A stretch of 64,000 nt of DNA from Clostridiales bacterium (GTDB lineage Bacteria; Bacillota; Clostridia; Christensenellales; Aristaeellaceae): positions 372,001-436,000 of the forward strand of contig SVHA01000001.1 in the NCBI GenBank assembly GCA_015056085.1. The letters run 5' to 3'. Of this stretch, positions 1-8,952 are shown one piece after another (the stretch's first letter is position 1; each line of letters opens with the position of its first letter). The position numbers and the translations under genes were made by a program. The notes under the pieces were generated by a model, which saw only the letters and a list, made by a program, of their open reading frames with translations, was not told the origin of the DNA and made no database searches.

Positions 1-580
1 CGCCCGTTTCGTCGGTGACGGTTTCATACACAAGACCGTTTTTTGTGCCGGTCAGGGTGATGACCACGCCGGACTGTCCGCCTTCTTCATCCTGACGAAT
101 GCCGTCGCAGTTGTCGTCCATCCACACAAGGCCCTTGACCTCGCACAGGCGCATCACGCCGATGCCCAGTTCGACAGTCTTGCCCTTGATTTCAACGGCG
201 GCGCTTATCTGCTCCCTTTCAACGGAATTGGTCATGATGCTGTGGCCAGAGGCATTGCGGGTGCCCTTTTCGCCGTAGCCGTAGCCTTCGGGCGCCAGCG
301 TCTTGACCACATACATACCCTCGGGGACGCCTTCCATGGAGGCCTCGCCCTTGCGGTCGGTCACGCCGGATTGCACCACTGTGCCGTCTTCAAGGCACAG
401 GGACACTTCCACGCCAGCAGCCATTTCCTCATAAGTGCCTTTGGTGCCATTATTATTCTGGTCCTCAAAGGCGAAGAAAGTGACCGTCACGCCTTCCGCC
501 TGGGCACATGCCATCGCAAAGAGCATTGCCAGCAAAAGCGCCGTCATCAGAGCTGTTTTTTTCCATAAATGCCTGAACAT
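1..580 (-). CDS. Secreted SdrD-B/Cna-B-like repeat protein (3' end off window)
   Basis: The reading frame is open from an ATG at 580 to the window edge, giving the first 193 codons. GGAGG lies 8 nt upstream of the ATG. Residues 1-28 form a signal peptide (MFRHLWKKTA, a Leu/Ala-rich core, then AQA), probably cut by signal peptidase I. Two prealbumin-like modules follow, near residues 31-145 and 148 onward. Each opens with a Ca-binding-like loop, EDQNNNG at 39-45 and DDNCDG at 155-160. Such modules act as rigid stalks of Gram-positive surface proteins. A sorting motif or anchor cannot be seen because the C-terminus is missing. The fold class is fairly secure; the partner and role are unknown. 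Confidence 0.75.
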   Translation of the reverse strand, partial: MFRHLWKKTALMTALLLAMLFAMACAQAEGVTVTFFAFEDQNNNGTKGTYEEMAAGVEVSLCLEDGTVVQSGVTDRKGEASMEGVPEGMYVVKTLAPEGYGYGEKGTRNASGHSIMTNSVEREQISAAVEIKGKTVELGIGVMRLCEVKGLVWMDDNCDGIRQDEEGGQSGVVITLTGTKNGLVYETVTDETG

Positions 581-642
581 ATTGGGGCCTCCATATCCAT
601 TCCTGCCTGAGGCAGGAAAACACTGCATGATTCCACTCTTCT

Positions 643-671
643 ATGTTAATTCAACCGGCTTGGATTGTCAA
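643..671 (-). promoter_or_regulatory. SigA-type promoter for the secreted protein
   Basis: On the minus strand TTGACA (666-671) is followed after 17 nt by TAACAT (643-648), about 60 nt upstream of the ATG at 580. Confidence 0.65.
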
Positions 672-700
672 CCCATCCCGGCCCGAATTTACATGGGCGT

Positions 701-737
701 AAAAAAACCGGCAAAGCCTTTTTGACTGCTTTGCCGG
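701..737 (-). terminator. Rho-independent terminator after the YcxB-like gene
   Basis: On the minus strand a 10-bp stem CCGGCAAAGC/GCTTTGCCGG is followed by seven T. It sits directly after the stop at 744. Confidence 0.9.
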
Positions 738-743
738 AGAGAT

Positions 744-1298
744 TCACTTGGCTTCCCTGATGACCTTGAGGTTAACGCACTTGTCCTTCATGAAGGCCAC
801 GAAGGCTTCCTGCTGCTCGGGGGACAGGCCCTTTTTGAACACAGGCAGGTAGCTGTGATTTTTGTTGAAGACGGTGAAGTGCTCCGCCGTTTCAATCAGG
901 CGGCTCATGTAGAAGTAAGGCATGGCCGCTTTGATATTGCCCTTGCGGTTGAAGGCCACGCCTTCATCCTCCGTAAACCAGGTGGTGAACCACACGCCGC
1001 CTTCGGGGTTTTCCTTGTTGAACTGCCGGATTTCCGCCTTGCTGACATGGCGGTTGGCCTTGGCAAACAGGGGAAGCATCACCGCCGGATAGGCCACGGC
1101 GCCCGCCAGCAGCCAATAGTTGCCGTTATTGAGGAAGATAATCACCATCACGGCGGAAATCGCCAGGGTCATCACCAGACGAATCCACTTGCTGCCCTTG
1201 CTGGTCAGGTAAGCAGAGAGCGTCTCCAGATAAGCGGCGTCCACCAGACCGGTGGTTTCAAAAAACTTCTCCTGGATCTCAGGCTGATGCTCAGTCAT
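744..1298 (-). CDS. YcxB-like membrane protein
   Basis: A 184-residue protein with two hydrophobic segments near residues 39-57 and 59-78, then a soluble C-terminal half with alternating aromatic strands (VWFTTWF, AMPYFYMSRLIE, HFTVFN, SYLPVF). It ends in a helix containing LSPEQQEAF. This layout, with two transmembrane helices and a PH-like C-terminal domain, fits the YcxB family; no biochemical role is established for it. I chose the ATG at 1298, which overlaps the stop of the upstream transporter gene by 8 nt and has GAGG 12 nt upstream. An in-frame ATG at 1310 is also possible. It is translationally coupled to the CNNM-type gene and shares its terminator. Confidence 0.6.
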   Translation of the reverse strand: MTEHQPEIQEKFFETTGLVDAAYLETLSAYLTSKGSKWIRLVMTLAISAVMVIIFLNNGNYWLLAGAVAYPAVMLPLFAKANRHVSKAEIRQFNKENPEGGVWFTTWFTEDEGVAFNRKGNIKAAMPYFYMSRLIETAEHFTVFNKNHSYLPVFKKGLSPEQQEAFVAFMKDKCVNLKVIREAK

Positions 1299-2622
1299 CT
1301 GTGTCTTCATCCTCTTCTTTGTCCTCCCCGTCATCCTCGGGGAGTTTGGACACCAGGGCGAATTCCACCCGGTGATCCTCGATCTTTTCCACCCGGATAT
1401 TCATGCCAAAGGCGGTCAGTTCCGGCTGGCTGCCATCCTGGGGGATGGTGGTGAACTGGCTGAAGATCAGGCCACCCAGAGTGTCGAAGCCTTCCTCCAG
1501 AGGAAGTTCGATGTCCAGGGCGTCGGACACATCCTCCAGCGCCGCAGCGCCGCTGATGCGCCACCAGTCATCATTAACACGGGTGATCTCGGCTTCCGCC
1601 TGAGGATCAAACTCATCGTAGATGTTGCCCACGATCTCTTCCAGCAGGTCTTCCATGGTCACAAGGCCGCTCACGCCGCCGTACTCGTCCAGCACGATGG
1701 CCATGTGGATTTTCTTCATCTGCATATTGCGGAAAAGCTGGTCCGCCTGCACGGTCTCCGGCACGAAGTAGGCTTCATGCACCAGTTCCCTGAGGGGCTT
1801 GGGATTTTCCGCAATGGCATTCATGAGGAACACGCGGGTATTGAGGGTGCCGATGATGTCATCCATGTCCTCATCGTACACCGGGAAGCGGCTCAGGCCT
1901 GTTTCCCTGATGGTGTTGAGGATGGTCTCGTTATCGTCTTCCACCCAGATGCTGGTCACATCCGTGCGGTGGGTCATCACATCTTCCGCCGTCCTGTTGT
2001 TGAACTCGAAGATGTTCTCGATCATTTCCTTCTCGGTCTCTTCGATGGCGCCGGTTTCGCCGCCCATATCCACCATCATGCGGATTTCTTCTTCCGTGAC
2101 CTCTTCCGTTTCAGCGTTGGGATCAACGCCTACCAGCCGCAGGATAGCGTTGGTGCTCACAGACAGCAGCCACACCACAGGCTTGAAAATCAGCGCACAG
2201 ACAGAAAGCACGCCCATGGCCGCCTTGGCCACCTTTTCGGGGTGCTGCATCGCCAGACGTTTGGGCACCAGTTCGCCCAGCACCAGCGTGAAGTAAGAAA
2301 GCACGAGGGTAATCAGCACCACGCAGAGGGTTTCCGGCAGATGCGTTACAGCCGCCAGACGGCCTGCGAAGGATTCCGCCGCAAAGGCCGAGCCCAGGAA
2401 GCCCGCCAGGGTGATGCACACCTGAATGGTGGACAGGAACTTGTTGGGCATTTCCGACAGGCGCAGCAGTTTTTCGGAGGCTGCATCGCCTTCCTCGGCG
2501 TCATGGCGCAGTTTGGCTTCATTGAGGGACAGCACCGCCACTTCCGTAGCGGCAAACCAACCGTTGATGAGAATCAGCACCAGCTGAAGGATTAGGGGAC
2601 CTCCCCATGGGTCACCGGACAC
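1291..2622 (-). CDS. CNNM/CorC (HlyC) family transporter with CBS pair
   Basis: 443 residues with the standard order of the family. A DUF21/CNNM transmembrane domain covers about 5-190 and opens with INGWFAATEVAVLSLNEAKL. A CBS pair follows at about 205-330 (VMTHRTDV; LVTMEDLLEEIVG), then a C-terminal CorC/HlyC domain at about 340-425 (WWRISGAAALEDV). It ends in an acidic tail of Asp and Glu. Relatives are linked to Mg2+ or Co2+ efflux and some carry the old hemolysin label; the substrate here is not determined. The start is GTG, chosen because AAGGAG lies 9 nt upstream. The gene overlaps the YcxB-like gene downstream. Confidence 0.9.
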   Translation of the reverse strand: MSGDPWGGPLILQLVLILINGWFAATEVAVLSLNEAKLRHDAEEGDAASEKLLRLSEMPNKFLSTIQVCITLAGFLGSAFAAESFAGRLAAVTHLPETLCVVLITLVLSYFTLVLGELVPKRLAMQHPEKVAKAAMGVLSVCALIFKPVVWLLSVSTNAILRLVGVDPNAETEEVTEEEIRMMVDMGGETGAIEETEKEMIENIFEFNNRTAEDVMTHRTDVTSIWVEDDNETILNTIRETGLSRFPVYDEDMDDIIGTLNTRVFLMNAIAENPKPLRELVHEAYFVPETVQADQLFRNMQMKKIHMAIVLDEYGGVSGLVTMEDLLEEIVGNIYDEFDPQAEAEITRVNDDWWRISGAAALEDVSDALDIELPLEEGFDTLGGLIFSQFTTIPQDGSQPELTAFGMNIRVEKIEDHRVEFALVSKLPEDDGEDKEEDEDTDD

Positions 2623-2741
2623 AGATGATCACTCCTTGTCGAATTTACAGGGCGTCCGCTTCCAACAGGGACGCACTGACAGCGGCGGACACGACGTCAG
2701 GGCAGCACAAAAGGCTGGGCATAATCGTCCCATTGTGAGAT

Positions 2742-2770
2742 AGTATACCACAGTTTCTGAAGAAATGCAA
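2742..2770 (-). promoter_or_regulatory. Promoter for the CNNM-type operon
   Basis: On the minus strand TTGCAT (2765-2770), a 17-nt spacer, and TATACT (2742-2747), about 115 nt upstream of the GTG at 2622. Confidence 0.6.
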
Positions 2771-2794
2771 AGATTTCCTGAATTTATGCATAAG

Positions 2795-2822
2795 AAAAAC
2801 CGGGAAGGCATCGCCCTCCCGG
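2795..2822 (-). terminator. Terminator after the 615-residue secreted protein
   Basis: On the minus strand a hairpin with arms CCGGGAGGG and CCTTCCCGG runs into TTTTT, 8 nt after the stop at 2831. Confidence 0.85.
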
Positions 2823-2830
2823 ATAAGGTA

Positions 2831-4678
2831 TTACATCATTCCGCCGAACATCAGCATCATCAGCAGCTCCGGAGGCAGCTTGGTCATCACCTCTGCCATC
2901 CACAGAGCCAGGTCTTCGCTCTTGCCGGCGAAGTAGTCGTTGAGTTCCTCCTGGGTCATGGCGCCCAGGTCAATGGCGTCGGAGGGAATGGCAACGGGCA
3001 CAGGCTCTTCCGTGGCGTAATCCACCTTGACGCTCATCACGGACTGACCCATCATATTGACGTCCGCCTGAATGGTCTGCTGGTAGTCCTCGCCGTCCAC
3101 CACCGTGTTGATGATCACGTCGCTGCCCACAGCCGTGGTGATCTCGTTCTCAAACGCCTGCCAGATCTGCAGGCCGTAGAGGTCATTGTACGTTCCGTCC
3201 GCTTCCTGCTCGTTCACCAGCAGCGTGACGCCCACCATGGTGCCGGCGGCATCCAGCACAGCGGCTTCGTACACGTCGCCATCCTCGGTGAGCACATGGC
3301 CCAGGACGATCTGGCTGACGACCTCGCCCAGCACCAGGTCTTCCAGCTGAATGAGGAGGTTCTGCCGGTCGTTCTGCTCCTGCTCCTGATACTGAATCAG
3401 CATCCCCTTGATGGGCTCGCCGTCCGTTTTGGACATCAGATATGCCTCAAGGCGGTCTTCCATTTCGTAGGCTTCCAGGGTGATTTCATTGTCCACGGGA
3501 AGCATTGCGCCTGTGGTATCCGTGGCGGTGATCAGCAGAGAGCCGGTGTGGCAGATCACATCGCCGTCAGTGAGGCGGCCATAGGTCACCAGCGTGCCGA
3601 CTTCTGTAACGACGGGAGAATAGGTGAAATCCATGCTGAAATGGACCGTTTCGCCCTGATCGTCAAAATACTCGACGATGGTATAGTCGCCGTCCAGTTC
3701 CGCAAAGGTTTCCCGGAGGTAAGCCGCGAACTCCTGCACGAAGTCCACGCCGCCCATTTCCGCCTGCAGCGCCGCCATCATGGGCATGGACTGCAGCGTC
3801 TTTTCCAGCACATCAACAAAGGCCAGCAGATCATCCTGGGTCAGCACCATGGTGTAGGCATAGGCAGCCTTGTCGCAGCCTTCAGGCTGGAGGAAGTCCT
3901 CGGTGACCTGCATTTTGGTCTGCATCCGGGCAAAGAAATCCTGCAGTTCGGTCAGGTCGATCTCCATCGGGTCAGCGGAAACATCGGTGCCGGTGGCGAA
4001 GAGGTCTTCAAACATGGACATACCCAGGCCATAAGCAGCGCCGGGGCCCGCCTGGGCAGAGGGGACAGTCGTCTCTTCTTCTGCAGGCTGTTCTTCCAGC
4101 TCTTCTTCCTGCTGATTAGCCATCAGGTTCGACAGCATGGACTGGCCCAGGCCAGCGGCAGAGTTGGCGCCAGATGTTTCAGTGGCTTCTTCCTCCACGA
4201 GGGCTTCTGTACCACTCATGTCGGTCAGGTCGGTGCCGGTGGCAAAGGCATTTCCCAGCGCCGTGATAACCGCCGGGAGCGTCCTGTCCATATCCTCCTT
4301 GCGGATGACCCACTGGTCTGCGATGGCATTGGTCTTGAGGTACAGTTCGTCCTCAGTCATGATGGTATCCAGGCGCAGGATTTCAGCGTCAGAGAGTTTC
4401 ACAGCGATGCTCTCCTGAATGGCCTCGCCCTGCTGGGAGGAAAACTCCACCGTCAGACACTTGAAGAGTTCCTCCAGAATCTGCATCATGGCAGCGCCTT
4501 CTTCCGGGGCCTCTTCCCCGGCCATCATCGTGATGCCGGAAGCGTCAAAGCTCAGCGTGCCGGTAATGCGCCGGTCCTCTCCGGTTGCAGAGTCCAGCAG
4601 CACATCCAGACCACTGGCCATGGCGAAGGTCGGAATCAGCATCATCACAACAAGCAAAAGAGAAATCAGTTTCTTCAT
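2831..4678 (-). CDS. Large secreted protein of unknown function
   Basis: 615 residues that I cannot place in a family. A signal peptide is clear (MKKLISLLLVVMMLIPTFAMA, cut near residue 21) and there is no lipobox cysteine. The first third has two low-complexity acidic stretches rich in Glu, Ser and Ala (near residues 165-180 and 190-212), which look like linkers. The remainder alternates hydrophobic and polar residues as in beta-rich periplasmic or wall-associated proteins, with several CHTGSLLITA-like strands. It ends in LLMMLMFGGMM, an unusually Met-rich C-terminus. Transcribed alone, with its own terminator; a possible -10 TATGAT lies at 4723-4728. Secretion is well supported; any role would be a guess. 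Confidence 0.7.
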   Translation of the reverse strand: MKKLISLLLVVMMLIPTFAMASGLDVLLDSATGEDRRITGTLSFDASGITMMAGEEAPEEGAAMMQILEELFKCLTVEFSSQQGEAIQESIAVKLSDAEILRLDTIMTEDELYLKTNAIADQWVIRKEDMDRTLPAVITALGNAFATGTDLTDMSGTEALVEEEATETSGANSAAGLGQSMLSNLMANQQEEELEEQPAEEETTVPSAQAGPGAAYGLGMSMFEDLFATGTDVSADPMEIDLTELQDFFARMQTKMQVTEDFLQPEGCDKAAYAYTMVLTQDDLLAFVDVLEKTLQSMPMMAALQAEMGGVDFVQEFAAYLRETFAELDGDYTIVEYFDDQGETVHFSMDFTYSPVVTEVGTLVTYGRLTDGDVICHTGSLLITATDTTGAMLPVDNEITLEAYEMEDRLEAYLMSKTDGEPIKGMLIQYQEQEQNDRQNLLIQLEDLVLGEVVSQIVLGHVLTEDGDVYEAAVLDAAGTMVGVTLLVNEQEADGTYNDLYGLQIWQAFENEITTAVGSDVIINTVVDGEDYQQTIQADVNMMGQSVMSVKVDYATEEPVPVAIPSDAIDLGAMTQEELNDYFAGKSEDLALWMAEVMTKLPPELLMMLMFGGMM

Positions 4679-4841
4679 TCGGATCGCCTCCCGTTCCCGT
4701 AATTCTATCCGGGCATAGCAATATCATAGCACATCTTTGCTGATTTGTCATCATTTTTCCAGCGGGAGAGGCGGTTTTTACATTGATCTGCAAGTGATCT
4801 GCAAGCGCTTTGGGAAATTGCAGCGAACTTGTTTTCACCCC

Positions 4842-4870
4842 TTGCCACAAAAGGAAAAGTCTGCTATAAT
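4842..4870 (+). promoter_or_regulatory. Strong SigA promoter of yajC
   Basis: TTGCCA (4842-4847), 17-nt spacer, TATAAT (4865-4870). The yajC ATG is 52 nt downstream of the -10 element. Confidence 0.85.
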
Positions 4871-4922
4871 GGGAAAAGTTCATTGGACGCAGGGCACACC
4901 CCCTGCCTGAAAGGAGTTTCTC

Positions 4923-5336
4923 ATGATGGAATTTGTTACCAAGCTGCTGGGCGTCGGTTCTGCCCTGGCTGATGAAGTTGCTGACGCTGCCGCCACCACC
5001 GCTGCGGAAGGCGAAGTCGCCGTGGAAGGCTTTGCTGCTGTCGTGCAGGTCATCGGCACCTTCCTGCCCATGATCCTGATCTTCGTGGTGTTCTACTTCT
5101 TCATGATCCGTCCTCAGCGCAAGAAGGACAAGCAGGTCAAGGATATGCTGGCCGCTCTGAAGAAGGACGACCGCATCTGCACCATCGGCGGCATCTACGG
5201 CACCATCGTGTCCATCAAGGACGACACCGTGACCCTGGCTGTGGGCAAGGACAACCTGAGCATGGTCGTGGCTCGCTGGGCGATCCGCTCCGTGGAAGAA
5301 GTGGCCATCGAAAACGACATGGAGTCCCTCAACTAA
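4923..5336 (+). CDS. yajC: Preprotein translocase subunit YajC
   Basis: 137 residues. A transmembrane helix at about 43-63 (LPMILIFVVFYFFMIRPQRK) leads into the family signature MIRPQRKK and a small cytoplasmic beta domain containing TIGGIYGTIVSI. YajC is an accessory subunit of the SecDF-YajC complex in the membrane. The N-terminal 40 residues are Ala/Glu-rich and longer than in many homologues. Start at 4923 with AAGGAG 6 nt upstream. Here it is monocistronic between a strong promoter and a terminator, with no secDF, tgt or queA next to it. Confidence 0.93.
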   Translation: MMEFVTKLLGVGSALADEVADAAATTAAEGEVAVEGFAAVVQVIGTFLPMILIFVVFYFFMIRPQRKKDKQVKDMLAALKKDDRICTIGGIYGTIVSIKDDTVTLAVGKDNLSMVVARWAIRSVEEVAIENDMESLN

Positions 5337-5352
5337 CTTCTTTCGTTCCATC

Positions 5353-5378
5353 AGCGCAGCTTCGGCTGTGCTTTTTTT
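5353..5378 (+). terminator. Terminator after yajC
   Basis: Stem AGCGCAGC/GCTGTGCT with a TTCG tetraloop, followed by a run of seven T. Confidence 0.9.
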
Positions 5379-5447
5379 GTGGCTTGATGGTGCTCACACC
5401 GTGTCTCTTCACCCTGCATACCATGAAGGGAAACGGAGGTGTATGCC

Positions 5448-6029
5448 ATGATGTTTCCTCCCCCAAACCAGCTGCCCTGCACCTGCGGGCACTGCGCCCC
5501 GCCTGGGCCTTCGCCCTGCAAGGGCAGTGCTTTCCTGATGGGGCGTATTCTCTCCAGCGGCAGGCAATGGCAGAAGAATTGCGCCCTGTGCCTGGAAGTG
5601 ACCGGCCTGCCCGAGCACCTTCCCCCGCCGCTGACGCTGTGTCAGGTCAGCGCTGCGGACACCACAGACTGGGAAGCCGCCGATGACGGCTGCGGGCGGT
5701 GTTCGTCGCTGCTGATTGCCATTCCTCTCAAGTGCGTTGTGCGGGATGGCTGCGGATGCCTGCACAAGGGGAATGCGTGCATCACCACGCAGGTGGCGCT
5801 GAGAGGCGCCTGTTGCTTACCGGATGGCTGGCGAACCCGATTGGTGATTCTGCCCAGTGTGCGGCTGATGACGCCCTCCTGTCCGGCAGATTGTCCTGTG
5901 TTTGACGCGCGGTTGGAAGTGCTTACGGAGGTGTACCTGACAAGGTGGGAGGCAGTGACGGTACCACCATCGCCGTGTGAAGGGCAAGGAGACTTGCCGT
6001 TGTACCCGGAGCCTTGCAGGTGCAGGTGA
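5448..6029 (+). CDS. Cysteine- and proline-rich protein of unknown function
   Basis: 193 residues with about 20 cysteines, several in CxC or CxxC pairs (CTCGHC, CGRC, CGCL, CC, CRCR at the very end). There is no signal peptide or membrane segment. The ATG at 5448 has GGAGG 8 nt upstream, which supports a real gene; a second ATG follows at 5451. I do not recognise the family. A metal-binding, redox-crosslinked or spore-coat-like protein would fit the composition, but that is inference only. Its 3' end runs straight into repeat region A, and no promoter of its own is obvious after the yajC terminator. Confidence 0.7.
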   Translation: MMFPPPNQLPCTCGHCAPPGPSPCKGSAFLMGRILSSGRQWQKNCALCLEVTGLPEHLPPPLTLCQVSAADTTDWEAADDGCGRCSSLLIAIPLKCVVRDGCGCLHKGNACITTQVALRGACCLPDGWRTRLVILPSVRLMTPSCPADCPVFDARLEVLTEVYLTRWEAVTVPPSPCEGQGDLPLYPEPCRCR

Positions 6030-6107
6030 TTGCGGGTGCTGCAAAAGGGCCTTGACGTCGCCCGTGAGGGCGAAACCCCACATCGCACAAAGACTTGTTT
6101 TGGAGAA
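6030..6107. repeat. Start of repeat region A
   Basis: The stretch after the Cys-rich gene contains the hairpin TCGCCC-GTGA-GGGCGA (6058-6073). The same hairpin recurs at 6713-6728, 12949-12964, 13113-13128, 23423-23438 and 24084-24099. No gene is supported here. Confidence 0.7.
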
Positions 6108-6606
6108 AAATCGTGCGGCGGCACAAAGAGAAGCCCCCCTCCGGGAGGGGGCTCCGCCGTCAGGCGGTGGAGGAGCCTGCGGTGCAGCGGGTATGATTTC
6201 TTGCAAGTGATAGCATTCGATGGGTGTTCTTTCTCAGGCCTGAGAAAGAACCAAAGAGGGCCAGAGGGGGTGTCTCAATTCATCCCACCCGGAGACACCC
6301 CCTCTGGACTCCCCCCTTTCCCCCGGTCTTGTGAGGGTTATTGGGTTGAGTTACCCTCAAGCGCCTCGCAGGGGCGGCCCGTTTCGGGGCTGCTCCGATG
6401 GAGTCCGTGTGCGGCGACGGAGCGCCGCACGCCGGAACTGTTGTGGAGATACTTGTCTGATGCCTGTTTCACGGTTTTGCCGCAAGTACCAGGGGGCTTT
6501 CCGATCGGTCCGCCTCCGCTTCGCTCCGGAAACTCGCCTTCGGCGACTGCCCACTGGGCAGTTCGTTTCCCCTGGACCCCTTCGGCCTGCATCCTTGTAA
6601 GTAGAC
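6108..6606. mobile_element. Non-coding palindromic element, copy 1
   Basis: Nearly the same sequence occurs at 23475-23923. Shared landmarks in order are: a double hairpin (AGCCCCCTC-CGG-GAGGGGGCT, then CCGCC-GTCA-GGCGG) at 6131-6168; a 24-bp perfect palindrome centred on TCAGGCCTGA (6229-6242); a 16-bp stem CCAGAGGGGGTGTCTC with its complement (6260-6307); and GTGCGGCG/CGCCGCAC near 6409-6430. No conserved reading frame or transposase is seen. This copy carries the 61-bp cassette at 6508-6568 and lacks the right-end double hairpin present in copy 2. It is best read as a non-autonomous element or structured RNA. Confidence 0.75.
6508..6568 (-). repeat. 61-bp three-hairpin cassette, copy 1 (inverted)
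   Basis: On the minus strand it runs from AAACGAACTGCCC to GGCGGAC and holds ACTGCCC-A-GTGGGCAGT, TCGCC-GAA-GGCGA and an imperfect third hairpin. Comparing with the same place in element copy 2 (23863-23890) shows that it is an insertion. By eye it differs from the other two copies at one base. Confidence 0.85.
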
Positions 6607-6911
6607 TTTACCGCAAGTAAAAAACCATTCTCTCAACAAACATGCTAATACCCCTTAATCCGAAGGGGGCCCGAAGGTTTCCAAAGGGCGATCGGAAAGC
6701 CCTTTGGTCGCCCGTGAGGGCGAAACCCACCTCGTATAACAACACAGTTTGAATGGAAAAAAACATACAAACAATCCCCCAAGCCTTCAAGGCTCGAGGT
6801 GATGGGTCAAGGGCCAAATAAGACTACTTGCATCCGAAGGGGTCCAGGGGGCGATCGGAAAGCCCCCTGGTTCTTCCAGCAAAGCCAAGCCAAATCCGTA
6901 AGACTACCCAA
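6607..6911. repeat. Repeat region A, right part: palindrome modules
   Basis: Holds a boundary motif CAACAAACATGCTAATAC (6633-6650) that recurs near 23287 and 24009, and the palindrome CCAAAGGGC/GCCCTTTGG with loop GATCGGAAA (6681-6707). It also holds a terminator-like hairpin (6774-6797) and a variant palindrome CCAGGGGGC/GCCCCCTGG with the same loop (6845-6871). The two palindromes differ by compensatory changes in the stem. No coding sequence is supported. Confidence 0.75.
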
Positions 6912-6947
6912 AACAAGAACACCCCGGAAATCCATCAGGATTTCCGG
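6912..6947 (-). terminator. Terminator at the end of the gdhA 3' array
   Basis: Arms CCGGAAATCC and GGATTTCCGG around TGAT, followed on the minus strand by a T-rich but interrupted tract. The same stem and loop end the pheT array at 12618. Confidence 0.7.
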
Positions 6948-6957
6948 GTGATGGGTC

Positions 6958-7053
6958 AAGGGCCAATGGCCCTTGCGGGGTGCAGGGGCGGAGCCCCTGT
7001 CGGGGTGTGGGGCAGAGCCCCACAAAGGGTTTCCAAAGGGCAAAGCCCTTTGG
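6958..7053 (-). repeat. 3' UTR tandem palindrome array of gdhA
   Basis: Four stem-loops with 3-nt loops, centred at 7043, 7015, 6991 and 6966. Stems on the plus strand are CCAAAGGGC/GCCCTTTGG, GTGGGGC/GCCCCAC, CAGGGGC/GCCCCTG and AAGGGCC/GGCCCTT. The first hairpin begins at the base next to the gdhA stop codon. Confidence 0.85.
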
Positions 7054-8460
<1,407 letters not shown>

Positions 8461-8587
8461 TTACACGCAGGAAATACTGAATACAAGAGCAATCCTGCGT
8501 TTTTAATGTTTTTTCTATCTCTGACGGGAGTGATTTCAGCCGCTGAATGTCCGCCGGAGGGATTCGCCTTTTTTCAGCGAAAAACCC

Positions 8588-8616
8588 TTGCCAGAACACA
8601 AAAAGCGTGGTATAAT
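8588..8616 (+). promoter_or_regulatory. Promoter of the pheST leader
   Basis: TTGCCA (8588-8593), 17-nt spacer, TATAAT (8611-8616). It is the same pair of hexamers as the yajC promoter. Confidence 0.85.
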
Positions 8617-8622
8617 GCTGCC

Positions 8623-8903
8623 ATACTTCAAAGGCGACGACGGAGAACAATGCCGGAAGTACGCTGCGCCTCAGAGAGGGATGCAAACGCTGCAAGCATC
8701 CTGACGCATCGTCCGGAAATTCCCTCCCGAGCTGCGAGGCTTAACGATGCTTGCATCCAGTAGGCCCCGACGGATCAGCCTCCGTTACAGGCAGTGAGCG
8801 CATCGCTACTCCTGATTTTTCATGATTAGCCGTGCGGAAGCAAGGGTGGTAACACGCGGCAGGTTGCTTTCGTCCCTGACAGACAGGGAGGAAGGCTTTT
8901 TTT
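8623..8903 (+). ncRNA. T-box riboswitch upstream of pheST
   Basis: The diagnostic antiterminator bulge AGGGTGGTAACACGCGG is at 8844-8859. It is followed by a terminator whose stem contains TCCCTG/CAGGGA and which ends in seven T (8866-8903). The upstream Stem I region contains AGAGAGGG (8673-8680) and a candidate Phe specifier TTC at 8720-8722. Uncharged tRNA-Phe is expected to stabilise the antiterminator and switch on pheS-pheT. The T-box core differs from the commonest form (GGTAACACGCGG rather than GGAACCGCG). The exact Stem I pairing is not resolved by eye. Confidence 0.9.
8866..8903 (+). terminator. T-box terminator of pheST
   Basis: Stem TCCCTG-ACAGA-CAGGGA extended by GCTTTC/GGAAGGC pairs, then seven T. 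It is mutually exclusive with the antiterminator that uses the T-box sequence. Confidence 0.85.
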
Positions 8904-8952
8904 GTGGCGTGGACTAAAAAAACGAAATCAATCCCGAAAGGATGGTATTTTC

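Noticed and set aside
4545-5351. 268-codon minus-strand frame over yajC
   Set aside because: Shadow of yajC and the intergenic region; it crosses the yajC promoter and terminator and has no ribosome site.
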